Shown: in pieces, positions 22,263 through 28,951 of the stretch
Layout of the letters: each line of letters starts with the position of its first letter
Numbering within the stretch: the first letter of the stretch is position 1
From: a virus
Strand: one strand, 5' to 3'
DNA: 32,987 bases
Virus record (IMG/VR): IMGVR_UViG_3300036985_004988
Coordinates: 1-32,987 of that record
The notes under the pieces: generated by a model
What the model was told of the DNA's origin: nothing
The model's database searches: none
The model's input: only the letters and a program-made list of their open reading frames with translations
Made by a program: the position numbers and the translations under genes

Positions 22263-22562
22263 ATGGTATTTGCAATAATGTTTATGGAAAAGGAGACTCC
22301 AGTAGTAATAGGATTCACTTCAGCATGTTCAAGACATAATGCTTGGAGACATGTAAGTCACAATAAGGAGTATATCAAATACGGATTGGATCAAATAGAA
22401 CTGTGTAAGTTAGATAAGAAGGGAGCGTATAATGCGACGGACACGAAGAAGGGTTCTCAGCAGGAGGGTGAGTCCTCCAATAAAAAAGCTAAGGAGGACA
22501 ATTCCTCCTCCAGTCAAAGTCTTAAGCAAACCTATCTCCAACTTGGTCCTTCCTCGCTATGA
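22263..22562 (+). CDS. Hypothetical protein overlapping the next gene
   Basis: 99 residues, ATG at 22263 behind TAGGAGACTACA. The first half ('MVFAIMFMEKETPVVIGFTSACSRHNAWRH') looks like a normal small domain; the second half is Ser/Lys/Gln-rich and overlaps the first 131 bases of the next gene in another frame. Perhaps only the first 55 residues are under selection. No family is recognised. Confidence 0.5.
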   Translation: MVFAIMFMEKETPVVIGFTSACSRHNAWRHVSHNKEYIKYGLDQIELCKLDKKGAYNATDTKKGSQQEGESSNKKAKEDNSSSSQSLKQTYLQLGPSSL

Positions 22563-23130
22563 AGACCTTTTGGAAATGCCTCCCGAACCCGGATGGTATG
22601 TCCCTAAGTACAGGATAGGTTCTGTTATCAAGAAAGGAGAATCTTCCTACACCATTATTGACGATCATGTAATGCCCTATAGAGATACTAGGTTTACGAT
22701 TGTCAAGTCTGATGGTAGGACAGTGATTCCAGGATTCTTTGGACCTAAGTCCTTATGGATTTATGGTTACCGAATAATGCGGAATCTGAGTTACGAAGAA
22801 CTGGTGGATCTGAAGTTGAGGATGAAAGGACTCTTGACAAAACGGACTGTCAGGAAAGCTCGTAAGTCCTGCAATCCTGAACAGTGTAATGAAGGGAATA
22901 GATATCCTCTGGCACAATGTGAAGTGGTGAAAGGAGAAAGTCCTCTCAAAGCAGGTGGTAGCAAGCCTTGCCTTAAAGGGACAAGAGTGGTTGGTCTAAA
23001 GGTTCGTTGTCCTCTATGTAGCAGAAAGGTTTCTGTTATCTACAGGCAACGTGATGGTGGATATTTCACCGTCAAGCACAAGAAGAAGTCTCTACGAAGA
23101 AAAGAAAAGAAATCCCGTCGCACTAAATAA
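22432..23130 (+). CDS. Hypothetical basic protein with zinc-ribbon-like Cys
   Basis: 232 residues, ATG at 22432 behind AAGGGAGCGTATA. The N-terminus is Arg/Pro-rich (MRRTRRRVLSRRVSPPIKKL). The middle has strands and a 'NLSYEELVDLKLRMKGLL' helix. The C-terminal part has a CPLC (about 196-199), other Cys and a Lys-rich tail. It probably binds DNA or RNA. No family is recognised. Confidence 0.75.
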   Translation: MRRTRRRVLSRRVSPPIKKLRRTIPPPVKVLSKPISNLVLPRYEDLLEMPPEPGWYVPKYRIGSVIKKGESSYTIIDDHVMPYRDTRFTIVKSDGRTVIPGFFGPKSLWIYGYRIMRNLSYEELVDLKLRMKGLLTKRTVRKARKSCNPEQCNEGNRYPLAQCEVVKGESPLKAGGSKPCLKGTRVVGLKVRCPLCSRKVSVIYRQRDGGYFTVKHKKKSLRRKEKKSRRTK

Positions 23131-23139
23131 GGAGCTACG

Positions 23140-23307
23140 ATGTTAAGTATGCGAGAACCGAAAAGATACAACGTCATGTTCAAAAGAGATATTGTTGCTT
23201 ACGACGAAGATCATATCAAGAAGCTGGTGAAAGAACTCTATGGGTTGGCAGAGATCATAAAGATCACTTGCCTAGAGCCAGAGAAGCGTCAACGAAGAAC
23301 TCGTTAG
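23140..23307 (+). CDS. Small basic protein
   Basis: A 55-residue frame from ATG 23140 (MLSMREPKRYNVMFKRDIVAYD...) with AAGGAG 6 bases before it, ending in QRRTR. It holds a short beta-alpha stretch ('VAYDEDHIKKLVKELYGLAEIIKI') that reads like a real protein. It is 9 bases after the previous stop. Function unknown. Confidence 0.65.
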   Translation: MLSMREPKRYNVMFKRDIVAYDEDHIKKLVKELYGLAEIIKITCLEPEKRQRRTR

Positions 23308-23399
23308 TTTGGAAAAGGACACAAACCCCGACTCAGAACTCTCTGACCTTCTATAAAAGGAATCAGACGGTGCTACGACACTGGTAAAGGAGGATTGTC

Positions 23400-23732
23400 A
23401 TGACAAAGCCTATCATACCGTGGACGCAATTCATTGGGTATTGCCCAAGATGCAACTACGCTCTTTCGGGAAGAGATGTCCCCAAAGAAAAGATGAAGGC
23501 CAACAACAAGACCATTGATATGGAGAACTCTATGGCTGAGTGTCTCCAATGTGGTTTAAGGGCAAGGATAAAGAAACTCTCCAAGAGAATTCAATTACCC
23601 AAATCAAGCAAGGGAGCATTACGTAGAGATCCATTCTATTTCTGGAAGGACAAAAACAGATTTCCAAAGGGAATCTCAACAACAGAAAAGGAGGTATTAC
23701 CGAAAAGAAAAACAAAGTACGTGCGTATCTAA
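23400..23732 (+). CDS. Small zinc-ribbon protein
   Basis: 110 residues, ATG at 23400 behind AAAGGAGGATTGTC. CPRC (about 15-18) and CLQCG (about 48-52) form a likely four-Cys zinc ribbon; the rest is Lys/Arg-rich. It resembles phage nucleic-acid-binding early proteins. No family is assigned. The 92 bases before it (23308-23399) hold no gene I can support. Confidence 0.75.
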   Translation: MTKPIIPWTQFIGYCPRCNYALSGRDVPKEKMKANNKTIDMENSMAECLQCGLRARIKKLSKRIQLPKSSKGALRRDPFYFWKDKNRFPKGISTTEKEVLPKRKTKYVRI

Positions 23733-23768
23733 CGGAACAGTTAACCAGTAAGTAAAAGGAGTACGATC

Positions 23769-23981
23769 ATGTGGTGCCCAAAATGTCATAATGGTTCAGA
23801 AGCAATGGTTGTGGAACAGGGTAGTTCTTGCCTTCAGTGTGGTGAAAAGGAACAGATGGTTTACCATAAGGGAATGAAAAGAAGCAATTTCCTGGAAAAG
23901 AATCCGTTCAATACCACTGATGGGAGAACCTTACACAACCGATTCAAGGAAGAAGAGGATAATGCAAAAGAAATCGGTTAG
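23769..23981 (+). CDS. Small zinc-ribbon protein
   Basis: 70 residues, ATG at 23769 behind AAAGGAGTACGATC. CPKC at residues 3-6 and CLQCG at 21-25 form a compact zinc ribbon, followed by a charged tail. It overlaps the next gene by 20 bases. Similar in layout to the protein encoded just upstream (23400-23732), so the pair may be distant relatives. Confidence 0.75.
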   Translation: MWCPKCHNGSEAMVVEQGSSCLQCGEKEQMVYHKGMKRSNFLEKNPFNTTDGRTLHNRFKEEEDNAKEIG

Positions 23982-24168
23982 TCCTAAGAAGACCAGTCTA
24001 TGGTCTATTAGAGGTATGAGTCGAAGTACGAGGAACATGTTTGTGGGACAATGCAAAACAGAAGGGATGAAGGTTGCAGAACTACTCGAGTTCATATGTC
24101 TCAAATACGTGAGAGAGAAAAGAGTGGGTCCAGATGACAAAACAACAGTTCACCCAACTATGGGATGA
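23962..24168 (+). CDS. Small RHH-like protein
   Basis: 68 residues from ATG 23962 (MQKKSVSPKKTSLWSIRGMSR...), behind AAGAGGATA; an ATG at 23920 lacks a ribosome binding site. 'WSIRGMSRSTRNMFVGQCKTEGMKVAELLEFICLKYV' has the strand-helix-helix rhythm of ribbon-helix-helix DNA-binding proteins. It overlaps both neighbours and lies just before the sigma-like gene, so it may be a regulator. The family match is weak. Confidence 0.55.
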   Translation: MQKKSVSPKKTSLWSIRGMSRSTRNMFVGQCKTEGMKVAELLEFICLKYVREKRVGPDDKTTVHPTMG

Positions 24169-24709
24169 TCATGAACGTCTTATTGGTAGCCGTATCAGTA
24201 AGATGTCCAGAATGACAGGCTACGAAAGCAGTGATCTGAAATCCGTTGCCCATGATTCTTTCATGAAAGCATGTGAATCATGGGATAAGGAGCGACCCTA
24301 CGGTACGTGGGTATTTCGGTGTGTGACTAATGCACTGATAGACCACGTCCGTAAGTTCGACAGGCCTCCTGCTGATGAGACTGCCATAACGGACCTTTTG
24401 GAAATATCTGACAAAGGTCAGCTACATCCTAGTGTCCGTATGATATTCTTAGAGGAGCTGAATGGGTTGTCCTGTGAAGCTCTCTTTGTAGTTGGTCTGG
24501 CATTGTCTGGAGAATTGTCCAGACTAGTTACAGACAAGGTAGAAGAAAGGATCACACCAAAATCAGCAAGAGGAATAATTAAGACATTCCTCGTTAAGCA
24601 CCTTGGTTGGAAAACCGTAAAAGTCTGGTTAGTGTTTGGGGAATTGCGTGACTTCCTGAGAAGGATACAAGATGAGAAAAGGAAAGCCTACTATAAATGT
24701 TGCTATTAG
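24134..24709 (+). CDS. Sigma70 region 2-like protein
   Basis: 191 residues, ATG at 24134. Residues about 12-76 read as sigma region 2: 'LWDDHERLIGSRISKM', 'SSDLKSVAHDSFMKACESWD' and 'YGTWVFRCVTNALIDHVRKFDRPP', the last matching the -10 recognition helix (f..W...v..N...D..R). The C-terminal half does not show a clear region 4 (-35 recognition) helix-turn-helix. It could steer host RNA polymerase to late phage promoters. It overlaps the genes on both sides by 35 and 38 bases. Confidence 0.65.
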   Translation: MTKQQFTQLWDDHERLIGSRISKMSRMTGYESSDLKSVAHDSFMKACESWDKERPYGTWVFRCVTNALIDHVRKFDRPPADETAITDLLEISDKGQLHPSVRMIFLEELNGLSCEALFVVGLALSGELSRLVTDKVEERITPKSARGIIKTFLVKHLGWKTVKVWLVFGELRDFLRRIQDEKRKAYYKCCY

Positions 24710-26300
24710 CGAAGACAGGTTAAACATCAAGTTCCCATACAATCGGTTCTTGATGTTTGCCTGTCGTCGGCTTTCCGGATGTCGCTATCACTCAGATAAG
24801 CGATGTTGGTCAGCAGACCTAACAGCAAATAACATCAACAAAATACGGCTATGGAAATATGCCGAAGTAAAGGAGACAGAAGATGTCGATGCCTATGCGC
24901 CAGTGGTGCAGTCGGTAAAGAAACTTCGATACCCACCTGTTCGTATTGACAGCATAGAAGGACTACGAGGAAAGCTGTATCCATTCCAGCATAAGGGAGT
25001 GGAGTTCCTAGAGTCCAGAAAGGGACGAGCTCTTCTTGCAGATGAAATGGGTCTTGGAAAAACCGTTCAGAGTATAGCCTATCTTCAATTGCATAAAGAG
25101 CTTCGTCCTGCTGTTATTGTAGTCCCTGCTAGTATTAAGATCAAATGGAAAAGGGATCTACACAACTGGATGCTTCCTAAAGAGAAAGTAAAAGTTCTGT
25201 CAGGTAGAAAAGGTCTCTCAAAGAAACTGAAGTGTTCAGTAGCTATAGTCAACTACGACATTCTGTCTGGATGGAAAAGGGAACTGAAGAAGTTCAGGCC
25301 AAAAGTAATCATCATAGATGAGTGTCACTACATCAGCAATCCAAAAGCCAAGAGGACTGCTGCTCTCAGAGGAATAGCCAGGAAGGCAGCCCATGTAATT
25401 GCATTGTCTGGAACCCCTATAGTGAACAGACCAATGGAGTTCTTCAATGTCATTCACATGATAGAGCCAAGGCTATTTCCAAGTCACTGGAAGTTCATCC
25501 AGAAATACTGTGACGCTACATGGACTGGGTATAAGTGGGACTGCTCTGGAGCCATCAATACCCAAGAGCTTCATCATATCCTCAAAGACAGTATCATGCT
25601 GAGGAGACTGAAAAAGGATGTTCTCACTCAGTTGCCTAGAAAAACTAGGACAGTAATTCCTGTGACTATAGACAATAGAGAAGAGTATGAAGAGGAAGAG
25701 GAACGATTTGCCAATTGGGTAAATGACAATCCAAGGGAAAAGTCAGCGATTGCCTTGGCCAAAACAGAAAGGTTAAAGCAAGTTGCTGTTGCCGGCAAGA
25801 TGAACACTTGCCTAAACTGGATTGCAGACTTCTTAGACAGTGGACAGAAGCTTATTGTGTTCTCTACGCACCGATCTGTCTCTATCCAAGTACATGACAC
25901 GTTCAAACAGTCTGTCATGGTTATTGGTGCCGTAGGGAAAACTCAACGACAAGAAGCCATCGATTCTTTTCAGAAGGATGATAATGTTAGACTATTCGTA
26001 GGAAGTGTCAAAGCTGCTGGAGTGGGTATTGATCTTACTGCGGCAAGTAACGTTTGCTTCTTGGAAATGGGATGGACACCTGCCGACCATGACCAAGCGG
26101 AAGACAGAGCTCACAGAATAGGTCAAACAAATGCAGTAAATATCTGGTACTTGGTGGCCAATGGAACCATCGAGAATAAGATACTTACTCTACTGGACAA
26201 GAAACGTTCTGTACTGGATCAAATACTGGATGGAAAAGTGGATGGTCATTCTTCGTTGCTACGAGACTTACTAAAAGAATACAGAAAGGAGCATAGGTGA
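24672..26300 (+). CDS. SNF2-family DEAD/H-box helicase
   Basis: 542 residues, ATG at 24672. It has all SNF2 helicase signatures: 'LLADEMGLGKTVQS' (Walker A, Lys130), 'VVPASIKIKWKRDL' (Ia), 'VIIIDECHYI' (II, 213-221), 'ALSGTPIVNRPMEFF' (III), 'LIVFSTHRSV' (IV), 'VGIDLTAAS' (V) and 'QAEDRAHRIGQ' (VI, 475-485). The domain order and the N-terminal YPFQ motif (103-106) resemble the SMARCAL1-like phage proteins that remodel forks or anneal strands. It likely acts in replication or recombination together with the primase and DnaB-like genes downstream. Confidence 0.9.
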   Translation: MRKGKPTINVAISEDRLNIKFPYNRFLMFACRRLSGCRYHSDKRCWSADLTANNINKIRLWKYAEVKETEDVDAYAPVVQSVKKLRYPPVRIDSIEGLRGKLYPFQHKGVEFLESRKGRALLADEMGLGKTVQSIAYLQLHKELRPAVIVVPASIKIKWKRDLHNWMLPKEKVKVLSGRKGLSKKLKCSVAIVNYDILSGWKRELKKFRPKVIIIDECHYISNPKAKRTAALRGIARKAAHVIALSGTPIVNRPMEFFNVIHMIEPRLFPSHWKFIQKYCDATWTGYKWDCSGAINTQELHHILKDSIMLRRLKKDVLTQLPRKTRTVIPVTIDNREEYEEEEERFANWVNDNPREKSAIALAKTERLKQVAVAGKMNTCLNWIADFLDSGQKLIVFSTHRSVSIQVHDTFKQSVMVIGAVGKTQRQEAIDSFQKDDNVRLFVGSVKAAGVGIDLTAASNVCFLEMGWTPADHDQAEDRAHRIGQTNAVNIWYLVANGTIENKILTLLDKKRSVLDQILDGKVDGHSSLLRDLLKEYRKEHR

Positions 26301-26561
26301 ATGCAACATCATACTTGGTGGGGCTTGTTCAGACCAATAGATGGCTCTAAAATACTATATCGGGATGGAAGTGGTCATGTTGATTTCGAATTATATGGAA
26401 TAGTATGTGGGGTCTGCTATAAAAAACATATTTTTGAAACACCAAAAGCAAAACCATCATACCTTATTGATATAGTTCCTGAAAACTTAGTTGAGGAAGA
26501 ATGTCCTGGAGGACTTATTTGCCTGAAAAAAGGAGACCAAAATGCTAAAGCCACTACGTAG
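26301..26561 (+). CDS. Hypothetical protein
   Basis: 86 residues, ATG at 26301, directly after the helicase stop, with AAAGGAG 13 bases upstream. It has an N-terminal 'WWGLFRPIDGSKILYRDGSGHVDFELYGIVCGVC' and a second Cys pair near the end. It overlaps the next gene by 20 bases. No family is recognised. Confidence 0.65.
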   Translation: MQHHTWWGLFRPIDGSKILYRDGSGHVDFELYGIVCGVCYKKHIFETPKAKPSYLIDIVPENLVEEECPGGLICLKKGDQNAKATT

Positions 26562-26844
26562 AACACGTTTTCCAAAACGTAAGTACAACCATGTTCATGT
26601 GGTCAAGCACATGACAGACCTGTTGAATCTAGCTGCAGAGTTGAAATCAATGCAGGTAGATATGGATACCCTGATTCGTGATCTCCACAACTATGGACGA
26701 TGGAGCTCCGAAGCAATCAAAAGAACATTCAAAGAAGCTGGACATCTGTCTATCTGGCAGAACAATGAGTTCGTAGAAACAAAAGTTCAGTTCACTGGGA
26801 AAGAGCCACTACCCACAATCAAAAAGAAGTTCCACCATGCTTGA
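26542..26844 (+). CDS. Hypothetical helical protein before primase
   Basis: 100 residues, ATG at 26542 behind AAAAAAGGAGACCAAA. A basic front is followed by 'LLNLAAELKSMQVDMDTLIRDLHNYGRWSSEAIKRTFKEAG', probably helical, and a short strand end. It overlaps the primase start by 8 bases. No family is recognised. Confidence 0.7.
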   Translation: MLKPLRRTRFPKRKYNHVHVVKHMTDLLNLAAELKSMQVDMDTLIRDLHNYGRWSSEAIKRTFKEAGHLSIWQNNEFVETKVQFTGKEPLPTIKKKFHHA

Positions 26845-27733
26845 TATAATATCACTGTATAGAGATCATCACATACCACATGCAACTTCTGGTCACAAAC
26901 ACTGCAGACCAGGTTGGGTGCAAACTCCTTGCCCATTCTGTATAGGCAATGAAGGGTTTCATCTTGGGTACAATACCAGCAAGGGATATTTCCATTGTTG
27001 GCGTTGTGGAGCTCACTCCATTGAAGAAGCCATTCCAAAGATTCTTCACATATCTTACTATCAGCTAAAGGGTCTTTTACGACCTTACAAGACTCACTTT
27101 ATTGCAGTAGAAGATGTCCCTGTAACAAAGCAAGCCAAGGTGTGTAAGCTTCCTGCAGGATGTTTACCCTTGGAAAAGCCACACAAGAACTATCTCAAGA
27201 AACGCAAGTTCGATCCAGATGTTGTTGCCTCTACTTGGGACTTATATGGCACTGGCTGGCTGGGTGAATACAAGTTTCGTATCATTGCTCCCATCTATTT
27301 CCAACATGAATTGGTCAGCTACCAAGGTAGAGACTATACTGGTCATTCCAAAGATCGCTACAAGACTTGTGCCAAATACAACGAAGTGATATTTCACAAG
27401 CACGTGCTATATGGAATAGACAAAGTTCCTGGTGAACGGATTGTCATCTGTGAAGGAATCACAGACGTATGGCGCCTCGGGGCAGGAGCTGTTTGTACTT
27501 TCGGTATCCAATTCAAAATGAGACAAGTTAAGTTGATGAAGATATTCAAGGAACGTTTCATTCTGTTCGATACTGCCGATGCCCAAGCCAGAGAACAAGC
27601 GGACAAGTTAGCCAGACTACTTGCAGTCTATCCTGGGGAGACAACAGTACTGGAACTCCCCTACAAAGATCCTGGTGAAATGCCCCAAAAGAAGGCAGAC
27701 CGTCTCATGGAAAAGGAACTCCAAATCCGTTAA
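26837..27733 (+). CDS. DnaG-like DNA primase
   Basis: 298 residues, ATG at 26837, overlapping the previous gene. A zinc ribbon (Cys32, Cys35, Cys54, Cys57: 'CPFCIGNEGFHLGY' and 'YFHCWRCG') is followed by a middle segment and a Toprim domain: 'RIVICEGITDVWRLGAG' (Glu206) and 'FILFDTADAQ' (Asp245, Asp248). It makes RNA primers at forks. It is about half as long as bacterial DnaG because the helicase-binding C-terminal part is missing, as in many phage primases. Confidence 0.82.
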   Translation: MLDIISLYRDHHIPHATSGHKHCRPGWVQTPCPFCIGNEGFHLGYNTSKGYFHCWRCGAHSIEEAIPKILHISYYQLKGLLRPYKTHFIAVEDVPVTKQAKVCKLPAGCLPLEKPHKNYLKKRKFDPDVVASTWDLYGTGWLGEYKFRIIAPIYFQHELVSYQGRDYTGHSKDRYKTCAKYNEVIFHKHVLYGIDKVPGERIVICEGITDVWRLGAGAVCTFGIQFKMRQVKLMKIFKERFILFDTADAQAREQADKLARLLAVYPGETTVLELPYKDPGEMPQKKADRLMEKELQIR

Positions 27734-27750
27734 CCAACGTAGAACTTAAT

Positions 27751-27834
27751 GGGTGCGTGGTGTAGCTGAATGAACCTGCCGTCCGTCAGGTTATCGTGCT
27801 CCGTTCTGTCTACACCACCACCCTTCTTTTTCTT
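27751..27834 (+). terminator. Long stem structure with T-rich tail
   Basis: GGGTG-c-GTGGTGTAG (27751-27765) pairs with CTACACCAC-CACCC (27810-27823): 14 pairs with one bulge. The loop holds a second hairpin AACCTG/CAGGTT (27773-27792, loop CCGTCCGT). TTCTTTTTCTT follows. It separates the primase from the organiser gene and looks like a factor-independent terminator or a small stable RNA. It lacks the arms of a tRNA. Confidence 0.6.
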
Positions 27835-27845
27835 GGGAGAGTGAT

Positions 27846-28790
27846 ATGAAATTGATTCCTACAAATGATAGTTCCTTTGCTGTTTCTCGTGACCTTTTTG
27901 GAAAAGTTATCAGGCTGAATAAGCCTAAGAATTATATCCTACTTTTGGTCGTTGAAAACTTCTTCTTTGGGAACATGCCACACCCATCTTTTAACAAGCT
28001 CTCTACCATACTTAATTGGCCTATCAAAAAAGTGAAAGATATCCATCATAAATTGGTCCTCTTGCTTCCCGGAAATAAAAGTGCCCCTCCCCCCTCGTAC
28101 TCCCCCCTCCCCTCCAAACCATATATTTCAGAGTTAATAAATACTAAATATTCTTTCGTGCGCGCATGCGCGAGGGATTCCAAATCTGAGGATTACTTGC
28201 ACCTATTCCCGGAGGACTTCCAAAAGAACAAAAATTTCTGTAGTGTTTGGGAGCAGTGGTTGGCTTGGCGTTCAGAGTCCAAAAAGCCAGTGAAGAAAAC
28301 CACAGCCAAGATTCATGCTAACATTCTCAAGGAATTAGAAGTTGAGGATGCGATAGAGACCATTAACCAAAGTCTGAACTGTGGATGGAGAGGATTATTT
28401 CCAAGGAAGAAGGGAAAGAAGAGAAGAGAGAAGTTGTCCACCAAAGATGAGAAGATAGTTCTCAGGGTGAAAAAGATTCTTGTCCGTGGAGTGGAAGAGT
28501 TCCACGGAAAGATCTCGGACATGGACAGAACTCATTTGGAAAACGTTGCCTTGGACATCCGAGAGTATTACCTGAAACTCCCCAAGAAGATCAAGAGTTT
28601 TCTGGACAGAGGATCTTACTCCCTAGCCAGAGAATACGTGAACTTCATTTCGGACAAGTATGCCAGTTGGGAAGAGTTTACTCCACAGAAGGTTGGTAAT
28701 CCAGAGTCCAAGATGTGGGGAAATTTTATTTCCTACATGGAGAAAGAAGTTGTTGGATGCAGTTTCCAGTCGGGACATTCGCTGGAGTAG
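27846..28790 (+). CDS. Replisome organiser-like initiation protein
   Basis: 314 residues, ATG at 27846 behind GGGAGAGTGAT. The front ('PKNYILLLVVENFFFGNMPHPSFNKLSTILNWPIKKVKDIHHKL') is a winged-helix-like DNA-binding part. A Pro/Ser linker of about 20 residues is followed by 'FCSVWEQWLAWRSESKKPVKKTTAKIHANILKEL...AIETINQSLNCGWRGLFP', a block found in phage initiation proteins that load the replicative helicase. The last third is charged and helical. Such proteins bind the origin in the linker-coding DNA in lambda-like phages; the DNA coding this linker is unusual here (see the origin entry). Confidence 0.65.
   Translation: MKLIPTNDSSFAVSRDLFGKVIRLNKPKNYILLLVVENFFFGNMPHPSFNKLSTILNWPIKKVKDIHHKLVLLLPGNKSAPPPSYSPLPSKPYISELINTKYSFVRACARDSKSEDYLHLFPEDFQKNKNFCSVWEQWLAWRSESKKPVKKTTAKIHANILKELEVEDAIETINQSLNCGWRGLFPRKKGKKRREKLSTKDEKIVLRVKKILVRGVEEFHGKISDMDRTHLENVALDIREYYLKLPKKIKSFLDRGSYSLAREYVNFISDKYASWEEFTPQKVGNPESKMWGNFISYMEKEVVGCSFQSGHSLE
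28084..28172 (+). other. Candidate replication origin inside the organiser gene
   Basis: Three elements in a row: a perfect homopyrimidine mirror repeat (CCCCTCCCCCCTC, 28084-28096, and its exact reverse, 28100-28112, around GTA); an AT-rich stretch (28116-28157); and the palindrome CGCGCATGCGCG (28161-28172). The other strand of the mirror repeat has four G-runs of 4, 6, 6 and 4, a strong G-quadruplex motif. It codes for the Pro/Ser linker of the initiation protein. The layout fits a lambda-like origin within the initiator gene, but no repeated binding sites are obvious. Confidence 0.45.
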
Positions 28791-28924
28791 TACAGACTCG
28801 TGTAAATCCGTATAGGCTGCCAAGGACAGTCTCTGAAGCACTCTCAGACGTTCGTAACGTGTTTATGGACAGGGTTAGGGTTTCGGTCATATGGGAACCC
28901 ACACCGTATGGTGGGAGCTCGTAA
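28757..28924 (+). CDS. Small hypothetical protein between organiser and helicase
   Basis: A possible 55-residue frame from ATG 28757, overlapping the end of the organiser gene and filling the gap before the helicase. It contains 'TRVNPYRLPRTVSEALSDVRNVFMDRVRVSVIWEP', which reads like a real beta-alpha protein, but the ribosome binding site is weak (GGAG about 15 bases upstream). Confidence 0.35.
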   Translation: MQFPVGTFAGVVQTRVNPYRLPRTVSEALSDVRNVFMDRVRVSVIWEPTPYGGSS

Positions 28925-28951
28925 GAGTTCAATAGAATGGAAAGGAACGCC

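Noticed and set aside
23340-23399. Promoter with TATAAA near 23353
   Set aside because: No -35 element at a suitable distance, so it was not listed.
27751-27834. Possible tRNA
   Set aside because: The acceptor-like stem is far too long, there is no TTCRA T-loop and the inner hairpin has an 8-base loop. A terminator or small RNA fits better.
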